A stretch of DNA of 64,000 bases from JAFCUW01 sp049898325. GTDB taxonomy: Bacteria; Pseudomonadota; Gammaproteobacteria; Burkholderiales; Burkholderiaceae_D. This document shows, one piece after another, positions 1 through 9,676 of this stretch (the stretch's first letter is position 1; each line of letters starts with the position of its first letter). The notes beneath the pieces were generated by a model, which searched no databases, was not told where the DNA came from, and saw only the letters and a program-made list of their open reading frames with translations. The translations under genes were made by a program, and so were the position numbers. The stretch lies in contig NZ_JAFCXL010000005.1 in NCBI RefSeq assembly GCF_049898325.1, positions 1 to 64,000 on the forward strand, in the 5' to 3' direction.

Positions 1-93
1 ATGAGTGCCAGGAAAAATGCACCGCGCTGGATCCGGCAACTCAAAGTGATCGGTCAGTGGCCCGGACAGAGCGCGCCACCGGCTAACGCCTGA
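1..93 (+). CDS. possible 3' end of an unidentified coding region
   Basis: Frame 1 is open from the first base to TGA at 91-93 and would give about 30 residues ending in SAPPANA. It is followed by a spacer and a good intrinsic terminator, which fits the end of a transcription unit entering from the left. The ATG at base 1 is probably chance. I do not recognise the product, and the stretch is too short to prove that it is coding. Confidence 0.3.
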   Translation: MSARKNAPRWIRQLKVIGQWPGQSAPPANA

Positions 94-181
94 TACAAGC
101 GCCGAAACGAGGGGTCGGATCCGGCGCTCGCCTCGAACCCATCGCGGGGTGGGCTTGGATGGTGCGTGCTTACGCTAATGG

Positions 182-215
182 GCTTTCACGGTAACGGTGA
201 AAGCGCCATTTTTTT
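182..215 (+). terminator. rho-independent terminator
   Basis: A perfect 8-bp stem (GCTTTCAC, 182-189, with GTGAAAGC, 197-204) encloses a 7-nt loop. It is followed by GCCA and seven T (209-215). It probably closes the transcription unit entering from the left edge. Confidence 0.8.
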
Positions 216-230
216 GGGCGTGGCGGGGCC

Positions 231-255
231 ATTGCTTGCCAATAAATTAAGCAAT
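231..255. promoter_or_regulatory. dyad symmetry upstream of the PHP-type gene
   Basis: ATTGCTT (231-237) and AAGCAAT (249-255) form an inverted repeat with an AT-rich 11-nt centre, about 110 bp before the next start codon. It could be an operator; no regulator is known. The remaining 94-361 sequence shows no convincing gene. Confidence 0.25.
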
Positions 256-361
256 CGCAATCTTTAATTGTCAAGATGGCAGCGTCGCCCCTGCCGCGTC
301 AACTTGTCCACTTGCCAAGTCGGGATCATGAAAATTCGATCCCCTCCCACGCGAGCCAGGC

Positions 362-1930
362 ATGCGCCCCGTTTCTTTTCTCGTGCTGTTGCTGGCCGCG
401 GCCACCAGCGCCGCCGCCGACCATGATGAACTCGACGCCACCCTGCGGGCGCCCTACCGGGGCGTGCCCGGCAGCGACGCGCGCACGTTCACCATCGTCC
501 TCGAGCATCCGTTCACGCAGCCGCTGATGCAGCCATTGACGGTCGACTGGCGTTTCGAGCTGGCCGCCGCAGACGGGCGCGTCGTCAAGACCTGGCGCGG
601 CGCGCAGTTGCTGTCCGGTCCCCCGGTGACGATCGAGGTGGCCTGGGATGGCCGGCTCGCCGACCCCCGCGCCGCCGCTCCCGCCGGCCACTACCGCGCC
701 ACCCTGGTCGCCGACACCGTCGTGCAAAGCTGGCAGATCGCCGTGGGCGCCGTCGCCGCGCCGGCCATGCCGCCGCCGCTGGGCATGGCGCCGTCGCCCT
801 GGCAGATCGTGCTGGGCAACCTGCACAGCCAGACCGGCCACAGCGACGGTGGCGGGCCTTTGACCAGCTGCCAGGGCGCGCAGGCGCCGCAAAGTTCGCC
901 CCTCGGTCCCGCCCAGGCGTTCGCCTACGCCGACCGTCACGGCCTCGACGTCCTCGTCGCCTCCGAGCACAATCACCTGTACGACGGTGGCACCGGCACC
1001 AATGCCGGTGCCACGCCGGCCAGCGTGCGCGATCTGTACCAGGCCGGCCTGGCCGCCGCCGCCGACTACAACCGCGCCCACCCCGGCTTTCTCGGCATCT
1101 ACGCCACCGAGTGGGGGGTGATCGACAAGGGCGGCCACCTGAACATTTTCAATGCCGACGGCTTGCCCGGCTGGGAGCGCAACGGCGCCGGCGAACTGCT
1201 GGCCGATGTCGCCACCCCGAAAGGCGATTACGGCGCCCTGTACGCCACCATGCGCCAACGGGGCTGGATCGGCCAGTTCAATCACCCCGCCAGCAGCGGC
1301 CAGTTCGTCATCGACGGCAAGCCGCTCGCCTACACCGAGGATGGCGACGCCGTCATGGTGCTGTGCGAAGTGGTCAACACGCACGCCTTTTCCGTCAGCG
1401 AGGACGAGACTGAAAGCCGCCGCAGCAATTATGAAAATGCCTGCAACGGTCTGCTCGAGGCGGGCTATCACGTGGCCTTGAGCAGCAACCAGGACAACCA
1501 TTGCGCCAACTGGGGCATGTCCTACACCAACCGCACCGGCGTGCTGCTGCGCGTCGGCGACACCCTCACGCAGGCCACCTTCCTCGACGCCCTGCGCGCG
1601 CGCCGGGTATTTGCCACCATGGACAAGGGGGCCGCCCTGCTGTTCACCGCCAATGGTCACATCATGGGCGAACGCATCACCAACAGCGGCCCCTTGCAGC
1701 TGCTGGCCAGCTACACCAGCAGCGCCGGCCAGCGCCCGGCGTCCGTGGCGATCATCGAGGGCGTGCCGGGCCGCAACGGCAGCGTCACCACGCTGGCGAC
1801 GCAGGCCGGGCTGACCATCGTGCCATCGATCGGCGCGCATTTTTATTATGCCCGGGTGACCCAGGCGGACGGCAATCTGCTGTGGTCGGCGCCGATCTGG
1901 GTGCAGCAGACGGCACTTGCCGCTGACTAA
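362..1930 (+). CDS. exported PHP-domain metallohydrolase (CehA/McbA-like)
   Basis: 522 residues with an N-terminal signal peptide (cleavage near residue 19, after AAA), so the product is probably periplasmic. A beta-rich N-terminal part of about 150 residues precedes the PHP-like catalytic domain. Metal ligands of that domain are visible: H155 and H160 in LHSQTGHSDG, E202-H203-N-H205, and H308 in FNHP. This HxH/EHNH/NHP pattern is that of the CehA/McbA family, whose characterised members hydrolyse esters or carbamates; the substrate here is unknown. No strong Shine-Dalgarno precedes the ATG, but the start gives a clean signal peptide and no longer in-frame start is apparent. The next gene is separate, 178 bp downstream. 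Confidence 0.8.
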   Translation: MRPVSFLVLLLAAATSAAADHDELDATLRAPYRGVPGSDARTFTIVLEHPFTQPLMQPLTVDWRFELAAADGRVVKTWRGAQLLSGPPVTIEVAWDGRLADPRAAAPAGHYRATLVADTVVQSWQIAVGAVAAPAMPPPLGMAPSPWQIVLGNLHSQTGHSDGGGPLTSCQGAQAPQSSPLGPAQAFAYADRHGLDVLVASEHNHLYDGGTGTNAGATPASVRDLYQAGLAAAADYNRAHPGFLGIYATEWGVIDKGGHLNIFNADGLPGWERNGAGELLADVATPKGDYGALYATMRQRGWIGQFNHPASSGQFVIDGKPLAYTEDGDAVMVLCEVVNTHAFSVSEDETESRRSNYENACNGLLEAGYHVALSSNQDNHCANWGMSYTNRTGVLLRVGDTLTQATFLDALRARRVFATMDKGAALLFTANGHIMGERITNSGPLQLLASYTSSAGQRPASVAIIEGVPGRNGSVTTLATQAGLTIVPSIGAHFYYARVTQADGNLLWSAPIWVQQTALAAD

Positions 1931-2108
1931 TGGCAGGCCCCGTTTAGATACTGAACAGCATCTCGTCTGGGCGTGATCAAACCCACGCCCGGTTCGCCTT
2001 GCGCATGCACCGCCGGATTCCGTACGCTCGTTGACAAGGTGTTAGCTGCCGCACTTGTCGGCTACGCCGCCACGCCATCGACTTTCGACTTTCGACAGGA
2101 GCGTCACC

Positions 2109-3641
2109 ATGAAGGCCACTGCCAGCACCGTGTTTCGCGCTGTACTGTTTTGCATCTTGCTGCCATCCGTCACCAGCGCCACGGCCGGCAAGCACCGTCC
2201 GCCCGGGCCGCGCGACGTCGATCCCCAGTACCTCACCCAGCCGGGTACGGCCGAACTGCCGCTGCGCTACCAGGCGCCGCCCGGGGCCGCCGCCGCCGCA
2301 CGCTTTGCCTACTGGACCAACCTGGCCTGGCAGGTGGTGGCCTACGATCACACGGCGCCCGCGCAGGCCGGCCTCGAGCGCGACGCCGAGCAGCTGGGGC
2401 CCACCCGTTCCAGCCGCGCGCTGGCCATCGTCCACCTCGCCATCTACGATGCCGTCAACGCCATCTGCCGTCGCTACCCCGGCTACAGCGGCGCGTTGCC
2501 CGCCTTCGCCGACAGTTCGAAAGACGCCGCCATCGCCAGCGCCGCGCACGACGCCCTGGTCGGCCTGTACCCGCGCCAGGCGGCGCGCATCGATGCCTGG
2601 CTGAGCGCCGACCTGGCGCGCCTGCCGGCCGGGCGCGCCACCCTCAATGGCATCGATGTGGGGCGCCGCGCCGCCGCCGCCATCCTCGCCCTGCGCGCCA
2701 ACGACGGCGCCTACGACGACGATCCGGTGGTCGGCCAGGGCTATTTCCCCGGCACCGCGCCCGGCCAGTGGCGGCCCGACCCGGTCAGCCGCATCGGCAT
2801 CGCACTGGGCGCCTACTGGGGTCGGGTGCGCCCGTTCGTGCTGGCCTCGGTGGCGCCGCTGCGCGCGCCGCCGCCGCCGCCGCTGACCAGCGAGGCCTAC
2901 ACGCGCGCCTTCAACGAAGTGCGGCAACTGGGCGGCGACGGCATCCATACGCCCACCGTGCGCACCGCCGAACAAACCCGCATCGGCATCTACTGGGCCT
3001 ATGACGGCACTGCCTGGATCGGCACGCCGCCCCGCCTGTACAGCCAGATTGCCCTGCAACTGGCCTTGCGGCGCACGGGCGATCCGCTCGAACTGGCGCG
3101 CGCGCTGGCGCTGGTGAACGTGGCCATCGCCGACGCCACCATCGCCGTCTGGGACACCAAGTACGCCGCCGATTTTTGGCGCCCCGTCACCGCCGTGCGC
3201 GAGGCCGGTCCCGGCAGCGGCCCCAGCGGCCTGGGCGACGGCAACCCGGCCACCGTGGGCGACCCCGGCTGGACCCCGCTGGGCGCGCCCGCCAGCAATT
3301 TGATGGGGCCAAATTTTACGCCGCCGTTCCCCGCCTACACCTCCGGCCACGCGGGACTGGGCAGCGCCACCTTCCAGGTGCTGCGCCGCCTGTATGGCGA
3401 GAACACCGCGTTCACGTTCGTCTCCGACGAGTTCAACGGCATCACCCGCGACAACCGTGGGCACGTGCGCCCGCTGCTGCCGCGCAGTTTCAGTTCGCTG
3501 TCGCAGGCGGAAGAAGAAAACGGCCAGAGCCGCATTTACCTGGGCGTGCACTGGGCCTTTGACAAAACCGAGGGCAGCGCCACCGGCAGGCGGGTGGCCG
3601 ATTACGTCGTCAACCACGGGCTGGTGCGGCCGTCAAATTAA
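2109..3641 (+). CDS. exported vanadium-haloperoxidase/PAP2-like enzyme
   Basis: 510 residues from the ATG at 2109, chosen because AGGAG sits about seven bases upstream and the product then starts with a signal peptide (cleavage near TSATA-G). The C-terminal half carries the vanadate/phosphate pocket of the vanadium chloroperoxidase and PAP2 superfamily: PAYTSGHAG with H414, and RIYLGVHWAFD with R475 and H481. The alpha-helical N-terminal half (SRALAIVHLAIYDAVN) is also typical of the large bacterial vanadium-dependent haloperoxidase-like proteins. Whether it oxidises halides or hydrolyses phosphate esters cannot be told from sequence. Confidence 0.83.
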   Translation: MKATASTVFRAVLFCILLPSVTSATAGKHRPPGPRDVDPQYLTQPGTAELPLRYQAPPGAAAAARFAYWTNLAWQVVAYDHTAPAQAGLERDAEQLGPTRSSRALAIVHLAIYDAVNAICRRYPGYSGALPAFADSSKDAAIASAAHDALVGLYPRQAARIDAWLSADLARLPAGRATLNGIDVGRRAAAAILALRANDGAYDDDPVVGQGYFPGTAPGQWRPDPVSRIGIALGAYWGRVRPFVLASVAPLRAPPPPPLTSEAYTRAFNEVRQLGGDGIHTPTVRTAEQTRIGIYWAYDGTAWIGTPPRLYSQIALQLALRRTGDPLELARALALVNVAIADATIAVWDTKYAADFWRPVTAVREAGPGSGPSGLGDGNPATVGDPGWTPLGAPASNLMGPNFTPPFPAYTSGHAGLGSATFQVLRRLYGENTAFTFVSDEFNGITRDNRGHVRPLLPRSFSSLSQAEEENGQSRIYLGVHWAFDKTEGSATGRRVADYVVNHGLVRPSN

Positions 3642-3788
3642 GCGCGGGCAGGGCGAGGCGGCCAGCATGACCGACTGCGGCAGCGTCTTTCGCGGCGCTG
3701 CCGAAAATGCTATTCTGCTCGCGCCCGCTGGGCCGCCGCATGTGTGCCAGCGGCGCAGCGCCACCGACCCGAATCGAGGAACCCGCCC

Positions 3789-5420
3789 GTGCCATCCATG
3801 AACCGTCTCGCCGCAGCGCTGCTGCTGGCCTTTACCGCCACCGGCGTGCTCGCCCAGGGCGTGCCTGCCGCGCCGGCCGCCGCCACCGCCGAAGCGCCCG
3901 CCTTCAACCTCGAGGCGGACGTGCTGCGCTCGATGAAAACTTTCGACGTGCCCGGCATGGCAATCGCCATCGTCAAGGACGGCAAGGTCGTCGCCGCGCG
4001 CGGCTTCGGCGTGCGCAAGCTGGGCCAGCCGGCGCCGGTGGACGGCCAGACCCTGTTCGAGGTGGCGTCGAACTCGAAGGCCTTCACGGCGGTGGCGCTG
4101 GCCATGCTGGTCGACGAGGGCAAGCTGGCGTGGGACGACCCGGTCACCCGCCACCTGCCCGATTTCCAGATGTTCGACGCCTACGTCACCCACGCAATGA
4201 CGGTGCGCGACCTGCTGACCCACCGCAGCGGCCTGGGCCTGGGCGCCGGTGACTTGCTGTGGTGGCCCACCACCACGTTCACCGCCGACGAGATCATCGA
4301 AAAGCTGCGCTACATCCGCCCGGCCACCAGCTTTCGCAACAGCTACGCCTACGACAACCTGCTGTATATCGCCGCCGGCAAGATCATCGCCAGCAAGTCC
4401 GGCAAGAGCTGGGGCGAGACGGTGCGCGAGCGCATCCTGACCCCGGTCGGCATGCGCACGACGACGACCAGCCTGGCCGAAAGCGCCGGCGTGCTGAACC
4501 AGTCGAATGCCCACGCCAGGATCGACGACCGCATCGCCGCCGTCAAGTCGATGCCGGTGCCGAACGGCGCCGGCGCGGTCGGCATCAACACCAACGCCGA
4601 GGACATCGCCCGCTGGATGATGGTGCTGCTCGACGCCGGCAAGCTGGCCAACGCCGGCAAGGACGCGCAGGGCAAGGACGTGCGCCTGTTCAGCGAGGCG
4701 CGCAGCCGTGAAATGTGGTCCGCGCAAACGCCGATCCGCATCGCCGAACCGAAGCCGGCGCTGGCGGCAACGCGGCCGAACTTTCGCGCCTATGGCCTGG
4801 GCTTCGAGCTCAAGGACTACAAGGGCATGAAGCTGGCCACCCACGGCGGCGCGCTGCAGGGATTTTATTCGCAGGTGACGCTGGTGCCGGAGGCGAAGCT
4901 GGGCATCGCCATCCTGACCAACGCCGAAAGCGGCCCGGCCATGGCCTCTCTGCAGTACCGCATTCTCGACCAGTTCCTGGCGATCGCCCCGACCGACTGG
5001 ATCGGCCGCTTCGGCGCCGTCACGCAAGAAGCGCACGACAAGGAACTGGCCAGGATTGCCAAGGAAGCGGGCCGGCGGGTGGGCAAGTCGCAGCCCTCGC
5101 TGCCGCTGGCGGCCTACGACGGCGACTACGTGGACGCCTGGTACGGCAAGGTGTCGATCACGCCTGAGGGCGGCAAGCACATGCTGCGCTTTTCGCGCAC
5201 GCCGGACCTGAGCGGCCCGCTCGAGCACTTCCAGCACGACACCTTCATCGTGCGCTGGAAAGAGCGCAATTTCAACGCCGACGCCTACGTCACATTTGCG
5301 CTGAACCCGGACGGCAGCATCGAGCGTATCAAGATGGCGCCGATTTCGACGGAGACCGATTTCAGCTTTGACTTCGCCGACCTGAACCTGGTGCCGGTGA
5401 AGGTGAAGAAGGCCGAATGA
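3789..5420 (+). CDS. exported serine hydrolase, beta-lactamase family, with DUF3471-like C-terminus
   Basis: A class C beta-lactamase/D-aminopeptidase-fold protein with a signal peptide (MNRLAAALLLAFTATGVLAQG). Active-site motifs are in place: SNSK (nucleophile near residue 91), Y-D-N (YAYDN) and HGG (THGGALQGF). The C-terminal part of about 110 residues (YDGDYVDAWYGKV...) resembles DUF3471. GAGGA at 3776-3780 lies eight bases before GTG 3789, which favours that start; ATG 3798 gives the same protein minus three residues. The family includes esterases, peptidases and penicillin-binding-like enzymes, so the substrate is open. The stop codon region overlaps an unused ATG (5417) before the racemase gene. 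Confidence 0.85.
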   Translation: MPSMNRLAAALLLAFTATGVLAQGVPAAPAAATAEAPAFNLEADVLRSMKTFDVPGMAIAIVKDGKVVAARGFGVRKLGQPAPVDGQTLFEVASNSKAFTAVALAMLVDEGKLAWDDPVTRHLPDFQMFDAYVTHAMTVRDLLTHRSGLGLGAGDLLWWPTTTFTADEIIEKLRYIRPATSFRNSYAYDNLLYIAAGKIIASKSGKSWGETVRERILTPVGMRTTTTSLAESAGVLNQSNAHARIDDRIAAVKSMPVPNGAGAVGINTNAEDIARWMMVLLDAGKLANAGKDAQGKDVRLFSEARSREMWSAQTPIRIAEPKPALAATRPNFRAYGLGFELKDYKGMKLATHGGALQGFYSQVTLVPEAKLGIAILTNAESGPAMASLQYRILDQFLAIAPTDWIGRFGAVTQEAHDKELARIAKEAGRRVGKSQPSLPLAAYDGDYVDAWYGKVSITPEGGKHMLRFSRTPDLSGPLEHFQHDTFIVRWKERNFNADAYVTFALNPDGSIERIKMAPISTETDFSFDFADLNLVPVKVKKAE

Positions 5421-5518
5421 GGCCAGCGGCGCGATCCGTTTTATGCAGGGCCAATTGCCACGCTATCTTGACTAACATACACTCAGGCTCTGTCACCAAT
5501 CTGGACGAAGGCGCGCCG

Positions 5519-6250
5519 ATGTCACCCTTGATCGCACCCACCCCCGCCACGCAAGTGATCGGCCTGATCGGCGGCTTGAGCTGGAAAAGCTCGGCGGAGT
5601 ACTATCGCCTGATCAATGAAGAGGTGGTGCGCCGGCGCGGTGGCATGCACTCGGCGCGCTGCCTGATGTGGTCCTTCGATTTCGCGGACATTGAAGTGCT
5701 GCAGCGTACTGACCGCTGGGACGAGGCGGCCCACTTGATGGTCGATGCGGCGCAGCGCTTGCAACGGGGCGGCGCCGACTTCCTCGTCATCGCCACCAAC
5801 ACCATGCACATCACCGCGCCGCACATCGAGGCGGCGGTGGACTTGCCGCTGCTGCACATCGCCGATACGGCCGCCGCGCCCATCAAGGCGGCCGGACTGC
5901 GCCGGGTCGGGCTGCTGGGCACCGCCTTCACCATGGAGGGGGATTTTTATACGGGACGGATGGCGCGCCAGCACGGACTCGATGTCATCGTGCCGGCGCC
6001 GGCGGACCGGGCGACGGTGCACCGGATTATTTATGACGAATTGGTACAGGGGCGCGTCGTCGACGCCTCGCGCCAGGCGTATCGCCAGGTGATCGAACGC
6101 CTGGTCGCGCGCGGCGCCGAGGCGATCCTGCTGGGCTGCACCGAAATCATGCTGCTGGTGGGGCAGCAGGACAGCCCCGTGCCGCTGTACGACACGACGG
6201 CGCTGCACGCCAGCGCGGCCGTGCTGCGCGCGCTGTCAGCGGGCGCCTGA
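5519..6250 (+). CDS. aspartate/glutamate racemase family protein (YgeA-like amino acid racemase)
   Basis: 243 residues. The cofactor-independent racemase fold is shown by GLIGGLSWKSSAEYY at the N-terminus, ATNTMH as the first active-site segment and LLGCTEI as the second. The first segment has Thr where many family members have Cys, as in the broad-specificity racemase YgeA; the second Cys is kept. It probably interconverts L- and D-amino acids in the cytoplasm. GAAGG lies about nine bases before the ATG. It converges on the protease gene with only 10 bp between stops. Confidence 0.85.
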   Translation: MSPLIAPTPATQVIGLIGGLSWKSSAEYYRLINEEVVRRRGGMHSARCLMWSFDFADIEVLQRTDRWDEAAHLMVDAAQRLQRGGADFLVIATNTMHITAPHIEAAVDLPLLHIADTAAAPIKAAGLRRVGLLGTAFTMEGDFYTGRMARQHGLDVIVPAPADRATVHRIIYDELVQGRVVDASRQAYRQVIERLVARGAEAILLGCTEIMLLVGQQDSPVPLYDTTALHASAAVLRALSAGA

Positions 6251-6260
6251 GCGGGCCTGC

Positions 6261-7832
6261 TTACAGCTTCGCCTTGCCCGTCCATACCTCCATCAGGTCG
6301 GCCGAGCCTTGCTGGCGAATGCCGTTGTCGGTCAGGATCGCCTCGGTCGCCTCGAGCATCGCCTGGCGCGGCAAGACCATGGTTTCGCCGGATCGCTGGT
6401 CGAAGTGGATGACGATCAGTTCGTCCTTCGCGTCGCGCAGCAGGGCCACCAGGTGGCGCAGGCTTTTGACGGGCACCTTGTTGATCGAATAGATGACCGA
6501 GCCGAAACGGTTGCTGTAGCCCGTCACCAGTTTGTGGGGGAAGAACGGTGCAGTGACGATCACCAGTTCTTCGCGCAGGGCGTCAGGCTCTTCGCCACGG
6601 CGCGTCACCAGCGGGCTGGCGTTGTAGGCCAGCGCCTGCATGACGTTGGCATTGCTGGCGACGCCACCGAGGAACTCGGCCGAGGCGCGCGAAAACACGA
6701 TGGGGCCATAAATGAAATACGAGGGATAGCCGCCGCCCAGATCGCTGATCAGCAGTTTGCGCGCGCGCCCGACCGGCAACTGCACGGCCACGACCTGGCC
6801 GCCGCGCACCACCGTCAGCGCCACCTTGCCATCGCGCGCCAGTTGCTGCACGCGGTATTGAAAGCGCACGCGCAGGCTGGGACCCAGCTTGACCATGCCC
6901 TGATTGTCGATGGCGTCGTTGCCGATCCTGGTGATGACGTCCCATTCCTTGAGCGGATACGCCGGATCGCTCGAATAAGGCCGGTGCACCACCACCCCCT
7001 CGACCGTGCGGTCAAGTTTCAGAAAGGCGCGCAGGGCCGGGTTTTCCAGCGTCTGGATGTCGTCGAACATGCCCACCTTGCCGTCGTACTTGCCGTCCTT
7101 CGCGTCGCGCAGGAACAGTTCGACTTCTTCGTTGGGGATGATGTAGCCGATGTTCTGCGCGCCGTTGGCGCCGGCGAAGGCCAGCCCCACCATCTGGTCG
7201 CCGGCGATCACGGGGCCGCCGCTGTTGCCGGGATTGATGGCCGCGTCGATCTGGATGCGCAGGCCCGAATTGCCGAAGTTGTAGGGCACGAATTCGATGC
7301 GCGAGACGATGCCCTTGGTGATCGACAGCGAGCTGCCGCCGGTCGGGTAACCGTAGGCGAACACCGCTTCGCGCACGTCCGGCAGCAGGCTGGCGCGCTT
7401 GACGGGCGGGTGGGTGTCGAAGAACGATTCATCGTCCAGCTTCAAGATCGCCAGGTCGATGCCGCGGCCGATCGCCACCACCGTCGCCGGGATCTTGTCG
7501 CCCGACTGGCTGGCCTGGATCTGCACCTGGCTGGCGTAGCCGACCACGTGGGCGTTGGTGAGGATGCGCTTGCCCTCGATGACCACGCCCGACCCCGTCA
7601 CATCCTGCGGTGCCGCCTTGCTCCACGGTTTGCCAGGATCGGGCGCACGCAGGGTGGAGAACACCTTGACGACGGCGTTTTCGATGTTCGGCGCGATCGG
7701 CGCGGCCACTTCGCTGGCGCTGGCGGTGGGCGCCGGCGTGGCCGCTACGGGCAGCGCCGTGGGCGCGGGCAACTGGGCGGCGGCGCCGAAGCTGGCGCCT
7801 GCCATGATCAGTACAGCTACAAGTCGAAGCAT
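6261..7832 (-). CDS. exported trypsin-like serine protease with PDZ-like regions (HtrA/S1C type)
   Basis: 523 residues from the ATG at 7832, chosen because the product then begins with a signal peptide (MLRLVAVLIMAGASFGAAAQ); the open frame runs further upstream but without family similarity. The triad is intact: His in TNAHVVG, Asp in GIDLAIL and Ser in NPGNSGGP. The C-terminal half has PDZ-like stretches (EWDVITRIGNDAID...; YSINKVPVKSLRHLVALL). Such proteins act in envelope protein quality control. It lacks the compact DegP layout, so a specialised Deg-like protease is the safest call. Confidence 0.85.
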   Translation of the reverse strand: MLRLVAVLIMAGASFGAAAQLPAPTALPVAATPAPTASASEVAAPIAPNIENAVVKVFSTLRAPDPGKPWSKAAPQDVTGSGVVIEGKRILTNAHVVGYASQVQIQASQSGDKIPATVVAIGRGIDLAILKLDDESFFDTHPPVKRASLLPDVREAVFAYGYPTGGSSLSITKGIVSRIEFVPYNFGNSGLRIQIDAAINPGNSGGPVIAGDQMVGLAFAGANGAQNIGYIIPNEEVELFLRDAKDGKYDGKVGMFDDIQTLENPALRAFLKLDRTVEGVVVHRPYSSDPAYPLKEWDVITRIGNDAIDNQGMVKLGPSLRVRFQYRVQQLARDGKVALTVVRGGQVVAVQLPVGRARKLLISDLGGGYPSYFIYGPIVFSRASAEFLGGVASNANVMQALAYNASPLVTRRGEEPDALREELVIVTAPFFPHKLVTGYSNRFGSVIYSINKVPVKSLRHLVALLRDAKDELIVIHFDQRSGETMVLPRQAMLEATEAILTDNGIRQQGSADLMEVWTGKAKL

Positions 7833-7939
7833 GGTCGATGTTCTCGTCGGATTAATCAAGCCGCCACATGGCGGCAGCAGCAAATATACACGGACCTGCG
7901 CCTGGCAAGAAGGGGCGATGGCATCGACCGGTACGCCAT

Positions 7940-9652
7940 TCATGGACGCAGCCGCGTCGTCGACAGCACCGCCTGGTTGCGGCCCTGTTCCTTGGCGCGG
8001 TACATGGCCTGATCGGCCAGGCTGAGCAACTGCGCCGCACTGGTGGCAGCCGTCGGCAGCAGCGATACGGCGCCGATGCTGACCGTCAGCACGCCCGTGG
8101 GCGAGCCCTGGTGCGGCATCTGCAAGGCCGCGATGGCGGCGCGGATGGCCTCGGCCAGGGCGAAGGCGGTGGCGCCGTCGGTGGCGGCGGCGATCAGGGT
8201 AAATTCTTCGCCGCCGTAGCGCGCCGCCAGGTCGCTGGCGCGGCGCGCATGCGCGTGCAGCAGCGCCGCCACCTGGCACAGGCAGTCGTCGCCCTGCTGG
8301 TGGCCATAGTGGTCGTTGTAGCTCTTGAAAAAATCGACGTCGATCATCAGCAGCGCCAGCGGCAGCCCGGCGCGGATGGCGCGCTGCAATTCCTGCTCGA
8401 GCACGTCGTCGAAATGGCGGCGGTTGGCGATGCTGGTGAGGGCGTCGGTGCGCGACAGCGCTGCGAGCTGCTCGTTGACGGCGGCCAGGTCGCGCGTGCG
8501 TTCGGCGACGCGCTGTTCGAGCTGTTCCTGGTGGCGCTGCAGGCTCGTCGCCATGCTGTTGAACTGCTGCGCCAGCACCGTCAGTTCGTCCTTGCCGTCG
8601 GCCGCCAGCGGCGCCGCGGCCACGCCGGCGGCGCTGGCGCGCATGCGCTCCATCAGCTCGGCCAGCGGGGTGGCGACGCTGCGCGCCAGCAGCAGCGACA
8701 GCGCCAGCGACAAGGCCAGGCCGGCCAGGCCGATGATCACGCCGTTGGCCAGCATGGCGCGCGCTTCGTCGGTGACCCGGCTGCGGGCAATGGTGCCGGT
8801 GACGAACCAGTTGGTGTCGGCGATGCGGGCGTAGGCGCTCAGCTGGGCGCCGTGTGCCAGAAAGCCGCTGCGCCGGCCGCTGTCGATGGCGTGGCGCAGC
8901 TGCCCGGCGAGCGCCGGTGGGGCTGCCGGCGCGCCACCGCCCGCCAGCACGCGGCCGCTGTCGGCATCGACTACGGCGATATCGCTGCGCCGGCCCAGGT
9001 CGACGTCTTCGAAGATGGCGGCGAAGTACGAGGGGCGGATGGCCAGGAACAAGTGGCCCAGCAGGCGGTTGTTCGACGTGCTGTGGATGTCGCGCAGCAG
9101 CACCAGTTCGGGCGTGCTGGTGTCGAAGGTCGTCCAGTAAGGCCGGCCGAGCATCCGGGGGGAACGCTCGACCAGTTGCAGCACGCCCCGTCCCAGGCTG
9201 GAAAACACCTGGGTGTCGATGATGCGGTTGTCGCGGTCGAGCAGGTATTTCTGGCTGACGAAGCCGGACGAGCCATAGCGCTCGAGCAGGCCGCGCATGA
9301 GCACCCGGCGCGCCGTCGTCATCGCCGCCTCGTCGCCGCCGCCGTACTGGCGCAGGCTCTCCTGCACGGGCTCGGACAGCGCCAGCGCCTCGCTGTCCGA
9401 TTCGATCGTGGCCATGGCGACGCCGATGTTCTTGGCCACCTGCTTGACCACTTCGGTCGACAGCACCCGCGTGCGCTCGGCGATCGCCGCCGTCGAATCG
9501 GCATACCAGATGGCGCCCGAAATCAACAGCGGCATCAAGGCCAGCAGCACGAACACCAGCAACAGCCGCCGGCGGATGCCAATCCGGCGCAGCAGATGCA
9601 AAGACAGGTAATCGGCGAGGCGTTGGATCACGGCGGTGGTTCGTTTCTGCAC
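7940..9652 (-). CDS. membrane diguanylate cyclase (sensor-HAMP-GGDEF)
   Basis: 570 residues with a GTG start. Two membrane segments (around residues 27-47 and 285-305) bracket a periplasmic sensor region of about 240 residues, probably dCache-like. A HAMP linker (ARSVATPLAELMERM), a coiled stretch (QEQLEQRVAERTRDL) and a GGDEF domain follow. The active site is RYGGEEF near residue 480. RASD exactly five residues before GGEEF is an intact inhibitory I-site, so the enzyme should be active and product-inhibited, making c-di-GMP. It lies 24 bp downstream of the binding-protein gene on the same strand, suggesting that the lipoprotein and cyclase are co-expressed and may form a ligand-sensing pair. 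Confidence 0.9.
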   Translation of the reverse strand: MQKRTTAVIQRLADYLSLHLLRRIGIRRRLLLVFVLLALMPLLISGAIWYADSTAAIAERTRVLSTEVVKQVAKNIGVAMATIESDSEALALSEPVQESLRQYGGGDEAAMTTARRVLMRGLLERYGSSGFVSQKYLLDRDNRIIDTQVFSSLGRGVLQLVERSPRMLGRPYWTTFDTSTPELVLLRDIHSTSNNRLLGHLFLAIRPSYFAAIFEDVDLGRRSDIAVVDADSGRVLAGGGAPAAPPALAGQLRHAIDSGRRSGFLAHGAQLSAYARIADTNWFVTGTIARSRVTDEARAMLANGVIIGLAGLALSLALSLLLARSVATPLAELMERMRASAAGVAAAPLAADGKDELTVLAQQFNSMATSLQRHQEQLEQRVAERTRDLAAVNEQLAALSRTDALTSIANRRHFDDVLEQELQRAIRAGLPLALLMIDVDFFKSYNDHYGHQQGDDCLCQVAALLHAHARRASDLAARYGGEEFTLIAAATDGATAFALAEAIRAAIAALQMPHQGSPTGVLTVSIGAVSLLPTAATSAAQLLSLADQAMYRAKEQGRNQAVLSTTRLRP

Positions 9653-9676
9653 TATCGGGCTATCGGGCTTGCCTGG

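Noticed and set aside
326..1840. 504-residue - strand open frame
   Set aside because: Antisense shadow of the PHP-type hydrolase; no family motif or Shine-Dalgarno.
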